Of a stretch of DNA of 64,000 nucleotides, positions 10,019 to 18,777 are shown piece after piece. Location of the stretch: NCBI RefSeq assembly GCF_963678865.1, contig NZ_OY787459.1, positions 4,117,001-4,181,000 of the forward strand, read 5' to 3'. The notes below the pieces were generated by a model. It had not been told where the DNA came from. It made no database searches and was given only the letters and a program-made list of their open reading frames with translations. Numbering within the stretch: position 1 is the first letter of the stretch; every line of letters starts with the position of its first letter. The translations under genes were made by a program, and so were the position numbers. This stretch comes from Maridesulfovibrio sp. Its GTDB lineage: Bacteria; Desulfobacterota; Desulfovibrionia; Desulfovibrionales; Desulfovibrionaceae.

Positions 10019-10125
10019 CACCCCTGAACCGGAGCTTACGTTGCGTACATAAAAATATTAAATATATTTTTTTGCAAATCCGTTTGTATGGATTTGATGC
10101 ACGCGGTGTTTTCGGTTCAGGGGTG
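10019..10125. repeat. 107-bp segment bounded by a perfect 13-bp inverted repeat
   Basis: CACCCCTGAACCG (10019-10031) is perfectly inverted as CGGTTCAGGGGTG (10113-10125), with 81 bases between. A second inverted pair, CAAATCC (10076-10082) with GGATTTG (10091-10097), is nested inside. It lies downstream of thiE and upstream of the small minus-strand gene. It may be a miniature repeat element, a long hairpin in the thi transcript or a regulatory pair; there is no T-run typical of a terminator. Confidence 0.6.
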
Positions 10126-10157
10126 TTGTCATGTGAGTAGTTCCGATTTGAAATTTA

Positions 10158-10805
10158 TTATTTTATTGCTGCACGCAGTTTACCGATCATGCCCCCGATA
10201 TCATCCGCCCCGACAATCTCGGTAACAATAGCCACGCATTTTGCTCCCCGGTTCATGACCTCGGCAATGTTGTGTTCCTTAATTCCACCAATGGCGACAA
10301 AAGGAATTTCGATATTTTTAACCACCCAGTCGAGGTATTCGAAGCCTACCGGGTCAACTACATCATCTTTGGTGTAAGTCTTGAAAATGGGGCCGACCCC
10401 GATGTAATCCACACCTGCTTCCACTGCAGCGAGAGCTTCTTCGGGCGCATGGGTGGAGAGACCTATAGCCATATCTTCACCGATAAGCTTGCGTACGGCA
10501 TGGACAGGGAAATCTTCTTGTCCGATGTGGATTCCGTCAGCTTCAACCATCATGGCGAGATCGATGTCGTCATTGACGATGAAGGCGGCTCCGGCCTCGC
10601 GGGTCATGCGGCGGATTTCCATGCATTCTTCATATTTTTGGCCGGATTTAATTTCTTTCTCCCGGTACTGAATCAGTTTGATTCCATTATCAAGCATCTG
10701 ACGGACCACTTCTATGTTGGAGCGCCCATTGGAGAATTTCAGGGCGGTCAGGCAGTAGATATCGGTATCAAGGATATTTTGGCGGGTGATTTTTCTGGTG
10801 CTCAT
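10158..10805 (-). CDS. thiE: Thiamine-phosphate synthase
   Basis: A 215-residue TIM-barrel ThiE that joins HMP-pyrophosphate and thiazole phosphate to make thiamine monophosphate. Family marks are IQYREKE, the IVNDDIDLA strand, ADGIHIGQEDF, the DYIGVGPIFKT phosphate loop and AIGGI near the C terminus. I chose the ATG at 10803-10805, which has an AGAGGA site; an upstream in-frame start would add 19 lysine-rich residues overlapping thiF. It is the last gene of the thiSGHFE operon, 13 bases after thiF. Confidence 0.93.
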   Translation of the reverse strand: MSTRKITRQNILDTDIYCLTALKFSNGRSNIEVVRQMLDNGIKLIQYREKEIKSGQKYEECMEIRRMTREAGAAFIVNDDIDLAMMVEADGIHIGQEDFPVHAVRKLIGEDMAIGLSTHAPEEALAAVEAGVDYIGVGPIFKTYTKDDVVDPVGFEYLDWVVKNIEIPFVAIGGIKEHNIAEVMNRGAKCVAIVTEIVGADDIGGMIGKLRAAIK

Positions 10806-10818
10806 AGTTTTCCTCTTG

Positions 10819-11442
10819 TTATTCCGCTTCTTTGAATTTGTTAAGATAGTGGCTGAGCACAATATCGGCCTGTTTAGCCGCGCAGATTGCTACCCGGGGC
10901 GAGAAGGGCGGGGTCTCGGCGTTGCACTCGGTTTTCATATCTCCGACAATGTAGAAATTGTCGCGGACCTTGCGGGTTTTGATTTCATCGCTGTTGCCCG
11001 TACCCCCCATACCGGATGCTGTGACCAGCAGTTTACCCGTGGGCAGAAAGGTCTCCACCAGCGCTTTTTTGGCTGCGGCATCATCGAAGGCTTCGATGAT
11101 TACATCACAACCGTCAAAAAGATCATGCACATTTTCTCGGCTGACCTCTTTCACATGGGCAGTGATGTCGAGGTCCGGGTTGATGGATTGCAGGTTGTCG
11201 CAGAGGGCTTCAACTTTGCTTTTGCCGGTTTGCTCCATAAAATAGAACTGGCGGTTGAGGTTCGATTCCTCAATGCGGTCGAAGTCGGCGAGGACAAATT
11301 GCCTGAATCCACTGCGGACAAGGTGCATGGCGCAGTTGGAACCCAGTCCTCCCGCGCCTGCAATGCCGATGCGGATTCTCTGCAGTTGCCGCAACAGATC
11401 CTTGCCGAGATATTTTGCTATGCCTTGTTCGGCGCGGTTCAC
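10819..11442 (-). CDS. thiF: Sulfur carrier protein ThiS adenylyltransferase
   Basis: A 207-residue E1-like ThiF/MoeB-family enzyme with the nucleotide-binding GAGGLGSN motif near residue 30, the conserved RxxxxNRQFYF stretch, the Asp of the DDAAAK region and an ANxSGMGG-like turn (TASGMGG). It adenylates the C-terminal glycine of ThiS so that sulfur can be loaded. It lacks the C-terminal CxxC zinc pair of E. coli ThiF, as do other short anaerobe-type ThiF proteins. The GTG start overlaps the thiH stop as GTGA, indicating translational coupling. Confidence 0.92.
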   Translation of the reverse strand: MNRAEQGIAKYLGKDLLRQLQRIRIGIAGAGGLGSNCAMHLVRSGFRQFVLADFDRIEESNLNRQFYFMEQTGKSKVEALCDNLQSINPDLDITAHVKEVSRENVHDLFDGCDVIIEAFDDAAAKKALVETFLPTGKLLVTASGMGGTGNSDEIKTRKVRDNFYIVGDMKTECNAETPPFSPRVAICAAKQADIVLSHYLNKFKEAE

Positions 11443-12560
11443 GATGCTTCCTGCAGGGGATGCCAGTCTTTAAAAACAGGCTGATAACCGTGTCTGCGCA
11501 GTACCGCGCACATTTCGTCCACACTGCGTCCATCGCTGATGTCGAACTGGCCCACTTTTTCTTCCTCTTCGCCGGTATGACCGCCTACTTCGGTGGAAAC
11601 GCCTGCCGACATGCGGGTTACGCCCAGCGGAAGGATGTTTTCGCGGAAATCAGGGGCCTCGCGGGTGGAAATGGTGATTCCGCAGCGGGGCAGGAAAATA
11701 CGCAGGGCCAACATGTTTTGCACAAGGTCCGTGTCGCTGACGAGGGATTTCGGGGTGAATGCGTCACCAACATGGGTACGGATGCGCGGCAGGGAAACAG
11801 CTATGTCCACTTCGGGATATTTGTTCTGCAGATAGGCGGCGTGGATGCCGGTTTTCAGGGCGTCGTGCCGCCATTCATCCAGACCGAGCAGGGCACCGAT
11901 GTTGACCACGCGCATGCCAGCTTTGCAGGCCCTTTCCGGGGCATCAAGGCGGAAGCGGTAATCATGCTTGGGACCTGACGGATGCAGTTCAGGGTAAAGT
12001 TCTTCGTTGTAGGTTTCCTGAAACATGGTCATGCCGTCTACGCCAACCTCTACCTGCCGGGAATATTCTTCCTCGGTCATGGCGTATATTTCAATGGATA
12101 CGGATGGAAAATGTTTACGCAGGATTTTCACCGCGGATTCAATGTATTCCGGAGAAGATTTGGCCCGTGCATCCCCGGTAAGGATGAGCAGGTGCTTGAG
12201 TCCTGTCGCTGCTATGGCCCTGGCTTCTTTTTCAAGTTCTTCCGGCCCGAGTTGGGAGCGGGGGATGTTGTTCTTGGTGTTGAAGCCGCAGTATACGCAT
12301 CTGTTGGTGCAGAAGTTGGCCATATAAAGCGGGGTAAAAAGTTGAATAGTCCTTCCGAAGTTCTGCAGCGTCAGTTGGCTGGCTTTGGCTGCCATTTCTT
12401 CAAGAAAGGGAATTGCTGCGGGGCTTAACAGGGCAAGAAAGTCTTCCGGGCTTAAAGTTGTCTTGTTAAGGGCGCGCCTGACATCGTGTTCAGTTACGGA
12501 GCCGAATTGCTCGGCAAGGGGGGCGTCGTTGTATTCGGCGCAGATGGGGTAGAAGCTCAT
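11439..12560 (-). CDS. thiH: 2-iminoacetate synthase (radical SAM)
   Basis: A 373-residue radical-SAM enzyme that cleaves tyrosine to dehydroglycine for thiazole synthesis, the oxygen-sensitive route of anaerobes. The CTNRCVYCGF motif (Cx3Cx2C) binds the SAM [4Fe-4S] cluster. Further family blocks are LILTGDA, MTMFQETYN and the C-terminal STEVGGH region. Length matches E. coli ThiH. It lies six bases after thiG and overlaps thiF. Confidence 0.95.
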   Translation of the reverse strand: MSFYPICAEYNDAPLAEQFGSVTEHDVRRALNKTTLSPEDFLALLSPAAIPFLEEMAAKASQLTLQNFGRTIQLFTPLYMANFCTNRCVYCGFNTKNNIPRSQLGPEELEKEARAIAATGLKHLLILTGDARAKSSPEYIESAVKILRKHFPSVSIEIYAMTEEEYSRQVEVGVDGMTMFQETYNEELYPELHPSGPKHDYRFRLDAPERACKAGMRVVNIGALLGLDEWRHDALKTGIHAAYLQNKYPEVDIAVSLPRIRTHVGDAFTPKSLVSDTDLVQNMLALRIFLPRCGITISTREAPDFRENILPLGVTRMSAGVSTEVGGHTGEEEEKVGQFDISDGRSVDEMCAVLRRHGYQPVFKDWHPLQEAS

Positions 12561-12566
12561 TTTATT

Positions 12567-13343
12567 TTATCCTTCGTGCAGGAATCCGGTAAGTGGTGAG
12601 GACGCCTTGGCATGGCTGTGTTTTGCTCCGGGACCTGAGAGGTAGGCATCTCGTCCGGCTTTTACTGCCCGGCCAAAGGCTTTAGCCATCACTTTGGGGT
12701 CACTTGCGGTGGCAATGGCGGTGTTTACCAGACAGGCATCAGCTCCCATTTCCATGGCTTCGCATGCTTCGGATGGGCGTCCTATTCCGGCATCGACAAT
12801 AATCGGCAGGTCGATTTCATCGATCAGGATGCGGACCATTTCACGGGTTTTAAGGCCCCGGTTGGTTCCGATAGGAGCACCCAGCGGCATGACTGCAGCG
12901 GCTCCGGCATCAACCAGCGAACGGGCTATGTAGAGGTCCGCGTTAACGTACGGCAGAACCACGAATCCTTCCTTGGCAAGTATTTCAGTTGCCTTGGCGG
13001 TTTCGTAGCCGTCGGGAAGCAGGTACTTGTTGTCGGAAATAACTTCAATCTTGATCCAGTTGCCGCAGCCCATGGCTTTGGCGAGTCTGGCGATGCGGAC
13101 GGCTTCTTCGGCAGTGCGTGCGCCGGAAGTATTGGGCAGCAGCTGCATGTGTTTGGGAATAAAATCCATGACATTTCCGGTTTCGGATTCCAGATCAACA
13201 CGGCGCAGGGCCACGGTAATGATCTGGGAACCGGAAGCTTCACAAACATCCGGGATGATGGAATCGTCGGCGTATTTGCCTGTTCCGGTCAGCAGGCGGC
13301 TTTCAAATTCAAGACCGCCAAGTTTAAAAGAATCATTGTTCAT
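12567..13343 (-). CDS. thiG: Thiazole synthase
   Basis: A 258-residue ThiG barrel. The Schiff-base lysine region (TGTGKYAD), TVALRRVD, the [15 protein letters not shown] strand, [13 protein letters not shown] and [12 protein letters not shown] phosphate loops are all present. It builds the thiazole ring from DXP, dehydroglycine and ThiS-thiocarboxylate. The ATG at 13341-13343 has a GGAGG site; a TTG three codons earlier is less likely. It starts five bases after the thiS stop. Confidence 0.95.
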   Translation of the reverse strand: MNNDSFKLGGLEFESRLLTGTGKYADDSIIPDVCEASGSQIITVALRRVDLESETGNVMDFIPKHMQLLPNTSGARTAEEAVRIARLAKAMGCGNWIKIEVISDNKYLLPDGYETAKATEILAKEGFVVLPYVNADLYIARSLVDAGAAAVMPLGAPIGTNRGLKTREMVRILIDEIDLPIIVDAGIGRPSEACEAMEMGADACLVNTAIATASDPKVMAKAFGRAVKAGRDAYLSGPGAKHSHAKASSPLTGFLHEG

Positions 13344-13348
13344 TTTAA

Positions 13349-13549
13349 TCAACCTCCGCCTACAAAGCGCAGTATTTCGAGGTGGTCCCCGTCATTTATT
13401 TTCGTGGAGCCGTAACTTTCCGCAGGAATGATTTCCATGTTGACTTCAACAACCACAGTCTCCGGTGCGAGATTTTTTGATTCCAGCAGTTCGAGGATGG
13501 TTATGCTAGCGGTCAGTTCGGCTTCCTTACCATTTAGTCTTACGATCAT
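13349..13549 (-). CDS. thiS: Sulfur carrier protein ThiS
   Basis: A 66-residue ubiquitin-fold carrier beginning [12 protein letters not shown] and ending in GGG; the terminal glycine is adenylated by ThiF and then thiocarboxylated. The ATG at 13547-13549 has a GGAG site. It is the first gene of the operon, directly behind the riboswitch terminator. Confidence 0.93.
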   Translation of the reverse strand: MIVRLNGKEAELTASITILELLESKNLAPETVVVEVNMEIIPAESYGSTKINDGDHLEILRFVGGG

Positions 13550-13558
13550 TTTCACTCC

Positions 13559-13589
13559 ATAAAAAAAGCTCACCACGTAGGGTGAGCTT
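13559..13589 (-). terminator. Intrinsic terminator controlled by the TPP riboswitch
   Basis: On the minus strand a 9-bp stem AAGCTCACC/GGTGAGCTT (13581-13589 with 13566-13574, loop of six) is followed by a T-run (13561-13567 as A on the plus strand). It lies between the riboswitch and thiS, so it is the likely expression platform: TPP binding favours termination. Confidence 0.88.
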
Positions 13590-13616
13590 TAGGAATAGAT
13601 ATATTAACAGAATCTA

Positions 13617-13710
13617 TTTCAGCTTCCCTACGGCGGGATTACCCGCATCAGGTTCAAAGGGACAGGCGAATTTGCCATCTCAGCCAGATAAGGCACCCCC
13701 AGCTGCCGAA
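13617..13710 (-). promoter_or_regulatory. TPP (THI-box) riboswitch
   Basis: Read on the minus strand, this element has the GGGGTGCC start, the conserved CTGAGA core (13676-13681) and the ACCTGAT...GTAGGGAAG half. These are the invariant blocks of the thiamine pyrophosphate aptamer. It lies about 70 bases upstream of thiS and controls the whole thiSGHFE operon. Confidence 0.95.
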
Positions 13711-13884
13711 GAGTCTATTCAAAAGCTATGGCTGTGTAAAGGGGAAATGATTTAAACATAATACCCGGTTCAGTTGATCGTTCTTAATAGTAATGTTTTT
13801 ATCTTGAGTTTAATTGCTGTGTAGGCTAATGGTTACGCCAATTTTTTTATATTTAACCATATAGACAGAAGGAATTGGTAAAAC

Positions 13885-14823
13885 ATGAGGTTAAGATGTT
13901 TATTTTTATGCCTTGCAGCTTCACTGGTGATGCTGGGAGGATGTTCTAAGTCGTTTAATGTAGCTCCGCCGACCCCTTCCAGTGTTGATTATTCCGCCCC
14001 GGCTGACGAGGAAGTTGTTTTTACTCTTGAAGACGTACGCAGTGGCGAGGACAGGCAGTTTTCAATTGGCACCATCACCGCCTATCTGGATATTAATAAT
14101 GAAGTCGAGTTCCTGAAGGAATATCTGGAAAAAGAATTGAAAATGCGCGGGGTGCACGTAGGCAAAGGCGGGAGTGCTGCACATCCTGTCAATCTGGAAA
14201 TCCATAAGTACCGCATAAGAAATCAGCGTACCACCGGGTTCTCGCCGTATTTCACCTTCATGACTTTCAGCGCGGATTTATATGACGGCAGTGAGACGCA
14301 CCGCATCACCAGTTATTTTAAGAATGGAAAGGTGCCAATCTGGACTTTCCGTGAGGTGGAAAATCCATGCTACAATATTCCCATTAGCCTGATGGTCAAA
14401 GAGGTTGCCTCAAAGGTCAACAGGTATGTAATGAAAAACGTGGCCTCCGACGCTGAGGTTGATCGTCTGGCCCGTGAAATTCAGGCCGATCCTGATAACG
14501 ATTATGTATATTTAAAAGTATTGGAACTTGGTTACACCAACAATCCCAAGGCTATTGCACCCCTGATGGAGCTGACCAGGCATGATGATAGCATGGTTCA
14601 GTCCTGCGCAGTAAGTGCTCTAGGGATGTTGCAGGCTGAAGATCAGCTTCCGTTCCTGATTCAGTACTACCGCGAGCACGATAATACCCAGAAGTTCATG
14701 GCCCTCAAAGCCATTGGGGATATGGATACTGAAGCATCGCATTCCTTCATGGATTCGGTCAGGAATTCAGAAGATTATAACGATGAAGAAATGATCAAGG
14801 AAGTTGTTGATCTTTACTATTAG
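13885..14823 (+). CDS. Lipoprotein with C-terminal HEAT-like repeats
   Basis: A 312-residue predicted lipoprotein. The signal peptide ends in a lipobox (MLGGC, Cys about residue 21). Residues 45-180 form an unrecognised mixed domain (YLDINNEVEFLKEYLEKEL); about 190-312 look like two HEAT/armadillo-type helical repeats (MVQSCAVSALGML, KFMALKAIGDMD), usually protein-binding surfaces. A weak ribosome site (AAGGAA) precedes the ATG. It is monocistronic and ends in a shared bidirectional terminator. Function is unknown; an envelope scaffold role would be a guess. Confidence 0.75.
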   Translation: MRLRCLFLCLAASLVMLGGCSKSFNVAPPTPSSVDYSAPADEEVVFTLEDVRSGEDRQFSIGTITAYLDINNEVEFLKEYLEKELKMRGVHVGKGGSAAHPVNLEIHKYRIRNQRTTGFSPYFTFMTFSADLYDGSETHRITSYFKNGKVPIWTFREVENPCYNIPISLMVKEVASKVNRYVMKNVASDAEVDRLAREIQADPDNDYVYLKVLELGYTNNPKAIAPLMELTRHDDSMVQSCAVSALGMLQAEDQLPFLIQYYREHDNTQKFMALKAIGDMDTEASHSFMDSVRNSEDYNDEEMIKEVVDLYY

Positions 14824-14847
14824 ACCAACTTCATCATTGAATTGAAA

Positions 14848-14881
14848 AAGGGGTGGAAACGCTATTTCGTTTCCACCCCTT
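14848..14881. terminator. Bidirectional terminator between lipoprotein gene and phoU
   Basis: A perfect 14-bp stem (14848-14861 with 14868-14881) has A-rich bases on the left and CTTTTT on the right. It serves the plus-strand lipoprotein gene and possibly the convergent phoU. Confidence 0.85.
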
Positions 14882-14902
14882 AACTTTTTAAACAAACGGG
14901 AA

Positions 14903-15571
14903 TTATTTCTTTCCGGCAAAGAACTCCGCGTATTTGATAAAGTAGATGTGCTCGGCAATGTTGGTGATGTGGTCGCCGACACGCTCAAGACAGCGCATTG
15001 TAAAGAGCAGGGAGATGAATCCCTTTCCTTCCAGCTCTTCGCAGGAAACACAATTCTTCATGCCGATCAAAGCTTCATTGTACAGTGCGTCTACGTTACT
15101 ATCGCTGTGCCAGACATCGAGTGCTTTTTCAACGCTCAGTTCCTTGAACGCTTCAAGGATTTTTTTCAGCATGGCGTCAAGTTCCTGACCCATGTGTTTT
15201 ACATAGCCCAGATGCTGGGTGTGTTCTTCGGCAAAGCCGCGTTTGCCTTTGTCGGCAATACTTTTGGCGTAGTCTGCAATACGCTCCAGATCGGAAGCGA
15301 TTTTGCTGGCAGTCAGGACATAGCGCAGATCTTCAGCTTTCGGTTCCATCTTGGTGATGATCATCAGGGACGCTTTATCTACTTCATGTTCAAGATCATT
15401 GATCTTTTCATCCATTTCAACGATAGCGTCAGCCTTTTCGGGATCGTTATCCTCGAACGTATCAACGGCTTTGTTCAACTGGTCCAGTGCCATATTGCCG
15501 AGTTTAAGGACAAGTCCCTGCAGGTCGGCAAGCTCTTGCTGATATACCTTTAGCGGGTGGTGCATATCCAT
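14903..15571 (-). CDS. phoU: Phosphate signalling regulator PhoU
   Basis: A 222-residue two-repeat PhoU helical bundle. Each repeat has the metal-binding E/DxxxD pattern: DEKINDLEHEVDKA in the first and CLERVGDHITNIAEHIYF in the second. PhoU restrains Pho-regulon signalling and high-affinity phosphate uptake. No pst or phoBR genes are adjacent, so it stands alone here. I chose the ATG at 15571 because AGGAG lies eight bases upstream; a GTG three codons earlier overlaps that site. Confidence 0.93.
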   Translation of the reverse strand: MDMHHPLKVYQQELADLQGLVLKLGNMALDQLNKAVDTFEDNDPEKADAIVEMDEKINDLEHEVDKASLMIITKMEPKAEDLRYVLTASKIASDLERIADYAKSIADKGKRGFAEEHTQHLGYVKHMGQELDAMLKKILEAFKELSVEKALDVWHSDSNVDALYNEALIGMKNCVSCEELEGKGFISLLFTMRCLERVGDHITNIAEHIYFIKYAEFFAGKK

Positions 15572-15720
15572 ATCATTCACTCCTATGCCCGAACTAGGGG
15601 CTGGTTTATATCTATAACAGTTTTCTTCAAACGTGCTTAGCAGTTAGCAATTACGTTATCTTTGTTACGAAAACATGTCGGCCCTGTTGCGGGAGAGTGG
15701 ATATGACTGTTCAAATTCGC

Positions 15721-17193
15721 TTAGTTTGCGAGCTGTCCGGTTTTTGTTTTGGAAGCACCGGCATATGAACCGAGCACAAGAGCAGTTAAAGAGGCCAGAG
15801 TTGTGGGTACAATAGCATGCACTCCGCCCATGGCTGGTTTCATTATGGTTAACACAATGAAAGTTCCCACTCCTATAACTATGGATGAGATTGCTCCGGT
15901 AGAATTGGCCTTGTCCCAGTACAGCCCGATGACGATGGGGCAGAGGAAGGCCGCTTCCAGTCCGCCGAAGGCAAAAAGGTTGATCCAGACCAGCAGGTCC
16001 GGCGGTTCGATGGCAGCGATAAAGACCATCAGCCCGACGACCACTGTACAGATCAGGCTCATCTTTTTGAGGCTGACCAGAGTCATGCGTGAGGCATCCC
16101 CTTTCAAGCGGTAGTGGATATAAAGGTCTTTGATGATGGCTGCGGAGACCAGCAGGAGCATGGAATCAACAGTGGACATGATAGCCGCCAGCGGTCCGGC
16201 AATGAAGACTCCCGCCCAGAATGGTGAAAGCAGTTCCACAATGAGTGAAGGCATGGCAAGGTCGCCTGCCGGAAGTTCGGGGAGGATTGCCCGGCCCAGT
16301 GTTCCGGCAAGGTGGGCGCAAAGGATCATGAAACCGATAAGCAGGGTACCGATGATCATGGCATCATGCATGGCTTTTGAATCGCGGTAGCCCATGCAGC
16401 GCTGGGTGGTCTGGGGCAGGCCGAGTATGCCGATACCAACCAGCACCCAGAAGGAAAGTACAAAGGGTTGTGGAACGGCATTTTTGGGTCCGGTGGGGGT
16501 GATCAGGCCGGGATCAATGGCTTTGAGCGACTGGATGCAGTTTTCTATGCCTCCGCCTGCATTGATGACCGCCAGCAGAATGACCACCACAGCTACGACC
16601 ATGACAATGCCCTGAATGGCGTCAGTGAGCACCACAGCCCTGAATCCGCCGATGGCAGTGTAAAGAACCACACTGACCCCGAAAAGAGCGAGTCCCACAA
16701 TATAAGGGTACCCGGTTACGGTCTGGAAGAGTCGTGCTCCGCCGATGAACTGGGCCAGCATTGCAGCCATGAAAAATACTATCAGGGCCACGGAGCATAG
16801 GATAACCACAGCGTCACTTTTGTAGCGGGCTCGCAGGAAATCGGTGATGGTTACGGAATCGGTGCGTCTGGCCATTATAGCAAACCGTTTACCGAGTATA
16901 CCCAGCGTGAGAAAGGTTGTCGGAACCTGAATCATTGCCAGTAGAACCCAGCTGAGGCCCAGTTTGTAGGCTACCCCCGGTCCGCCCACAAAGCTGCTGG
17001 CGCTGGTGTAGCTGGCTATGATGGTCATGGCCAGCACCATGCCGCCCATGGAGCGTCCGCCAATGAAATAATCTTCAAGGAATCCCTTGGACGATTGGGT
17101 TGATTCCGCTTTTTTACGTGCCCAGAGAGCCACGCTGAAAGACATCGCCAGATAAATAATTACGGGGATAACGGTCATAACAGTGCTGTTCAT
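15721..17193 (-). CDS. panF: Sodium/pantothenate symporter
   Basis: A 490-residue sodium:solute symporter with about 13 membrane segments. The signature ASYTSASSFVGGPGVAYKLGLSWVLLAM in the first core helices, the AIGGFRAVVLTDAIQ block and GLPQTTQRCMGYRDSK match PanF. It would import pantothenate, the coenzyme A precursor. Its ATG overlaps the yhdT stop (ATGA), so the pair is translationally coupled. The pairing with yhdT is conserved in other bacteria and supports the assignment. Confidence 0.9.
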   Translation of the reverse strand: MNSTVMTVIPVIIYLAMSFSVALWARKKAESTQSSKGFLEDYFIGGRSMGGMVLAMTIIASYTSASSFVGGPGVAYKLGLSWVLLAMIQVPTTFLTLGILGKRFAIMARRTDSVTITDFLRARYKSDAVVILCSVALIVFFMAAMLAQFIGGARLFQTVTGYPYIVGLALFGVSVVLYTAIGGFRAVVLTDAIQGIVMVVAVVVILLAVINAGGGIENCIQSLKAIDPGLITPTGPKNAVPQPFVLSFWVLVGIGILGLPQTTQRCMGYRDSKAMHDAMIIGTLLIGFMILCAHLAGTLGRAILPELPAGDLAMPSLIVELLSPFWAGVFIAGPLAAIMSTVDSMLLLVSAAIIKDLYIHYRLKGDASRMTLVSLKKMSLICTVVVGLMVFIAAIEPPDLLVWINLFAFGGLEAAFLCPIVIGLYWDKANSTGAISSIVIGVGTFIVLTIMKPAMGGVHAIVPTTLASLTALVLGSYAGASKTKTGQLAN

Positions 17194-17495
17194 GACTGCT
17201 CCTCCCCGGTCTTTGTGCTAATCATGTCATCAATTTCTTCATCAAGCGGCATGTCTTTGAATTTGAATCTGACCAGCGCCCAGAGTATAACGGTTATGAG
17301 CGGGTAACCCACGATACAGCTGTAGAAAAACCATTCCGGCAGTCCGAATACATACTTATAATTATCCGGGTCGCCGCTGCCCATGCCGTAAGCGCAGACG
17401 TACCACCAGATAAAATAAAGGGCATAGGCTCCCAGTGTCAGCAAGGCTTCTTTGTTTGCTTGTGCGAATCGCCAGTCCTTGGTCTTTTTGTCCAT
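17190..17495 (-). CDS. yhdT: YhdT family membrane protein (DUF997), PanF partner
   Basis: A 101-residue small inner-membrane protein with two membrane helices (about 20-40 and 58-80) and an acidic tail. The WRFAQANKEALLTLGAYALYFIWWY start is typical of the YhdT/DUF997 family, found directly upstream of panF. It may help PanF assemble or function, by context only. GAGG precedes the ATG by about nine bases. Confidence 0.85.
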   Translation of the reverse strand: MDKKTKDWRFAQANKEALLTLGAYALYFIWWYVCAYGMGSGDPDNYKYVFGLPEWFFYSCIVGYPLITVILWALVRFKFKDMPLDEEIDDMISTKTGEEQS

Positions 17496-17767
17496 GGTGA
17501 TCGGCCTCTATGTGAAAAGTTTATGGTTGCGTGGATTCGGCAGTCGGCCTTGATTTCGTGGAAAGCTGTGTGACCGACGCCGCGGGTTGAGTGCCTTATG
17601 GAGGGGATAAATGCAAGCCATTTGTGGATCAGCTGGAAGCTGTTCTTATGAATGAGAATTGAGGATTATAGATAAAATTTGCAGGGTTGTCTTTTTCCTG
17701 CGTTCTATTTGAGCCTGCTTATGCCGACGGATATTTTCTGCTGCGGATTCTTAATCGCCAGTATTGC

Positions 17768-18745
17768 TTATTGTACAGTTGGCTGTGCTTTATCGTCGTG
17801 AAATTTGACCTGTTTATTTGCGGTCAGGTGATGGGAAGGGATATATTTGACGATCAGGTCAGCCATCTTTTGAGTGTATTCCACCTTATATTCAGGCGCA
17901 ACGTGGTCCACAGAGTCTCCTACTTTGTTTAACGGAATGGGAACTGGAGTGGCTTTCTCAACAATAGTTCCGGAGCCTTCTAAAATCTCATTTACTTTGT
18001 TTTTATATGGGGTGGATTTTTTCAGCATGGGCTCGTACAAAGGACCATGAAAATAGACAAATGGAATGCCGTTTGTTTTACAGAGGGCTATTATCTTTTT
18101 TAAGTAGTAGACTTTTTCCTCGATTATGGATGCTGCATCCAAGCCATCAATTTTGTTCAAATGGTTCAGTTCATCGCGAATTGGTTCACTTTGTGGAAAG
18201 TAGTCTCTTGCCGGGTTAATTGTGGTCCGTGTGTCTTTATCGGTGAGTGTGTCAAAAAGTTTCTTGAAGATATCTATGTCCATGTAGATACCCCGCAATC
18301 TTATCAATTCTGAAAAAGAGGGGTTTTCCATGGTCATGGCATAGGCTCCATGTCCGACAGCGCGGGTCATCATGTCCAGAGTCTGACATAGAACGACCAA
18401 TTCCGGTTTACCTGTTTTCAGCGCCCGGCTAAGCATATTAAACGAACCTGCGTAGCCGAATGTGCCTGTAAGTGCTAATGAATACACATTTTTATTGATT
18501 AGTTTTGATAAAGTCGCAGCATTCACGGAGTTCCCGAGTGAACTGTCCCCAATGAGGATTACATCAGGATTTTTCATGTGCTCGATCTTATCAAGTTGAT
18601 ATCTGTATAAAACGCTGTATCCATCATGAACGATATTAAGTTTGTTCATAATGATTGATGTCCCGATTGTAGCCGCAAGAATAATGAATGTTGTGACTGA
18701 AAATGCGGTGATGTACCTGATATATGCTTTATGGTGGTTCGCCAT
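17768..18745 (-). CDS. SGNH-like cell-surface acyl-transfer/esterase partner of the MBOAT protein
   Basis: A 325-residue protein with one N-terminal membrane anchor (about 10-32) and a periplasmic domain. It shows an SGNH/GDSL-type block I (ILIGDSSLGNSVN, nucleophile Ser) and a late DHVAPEY that could supply the Asp-His pair. Organisation matches AlgJ/AlgX/DltD-type proteins that act with an MBOAT acyltransferase; the MBOAT gene ends 32 bases upstream. It probably moves or removes acetyl groups on an exopolysaccharide. I chose the ATG at 18745, with GGAG upstream; a longer frame to 18868 would overlap the MBOAT gene. Confidence 0.75.
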   Translation of the reverse strand: MANHHKAYIRYITAFSVTTFIILAATIGTSIIMNKLNIVHDGYSVLYRYQLDKIEHMKNPDVILIGDSSLGNSVNAATLSKLINKNVYSLALTGTFGYAGSFNMLSRALKTGKPELVVLCQTLDMMTRAVGHGAYAMTMENPSFSELIRLRGIYMDIDIFKKLFDTLTDKDTRTTINPARDYFPQSEPIRDELNHLNKIDGLDAASIIEEKVYYLKKIIALCKTNGIPFVYFHGPLYEPMLKKSTPYKNKVNEILEGSGTIVEKATPVPIPLNKVGDSVDHVAPEYKVEYTQKMADLIVKYIPSHHLTANKQVKFHDDKAQPTVQ

Positions 18746-18777
18746 CGGGGGGACTCCGTTTGAATTTGGGTACTTAT

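Noticed and set aside
14948-15553. Plus-strand 201-codon frame opposite phoU
   Set aside because: Antisense shadow of a well-conserved PhoU protein.
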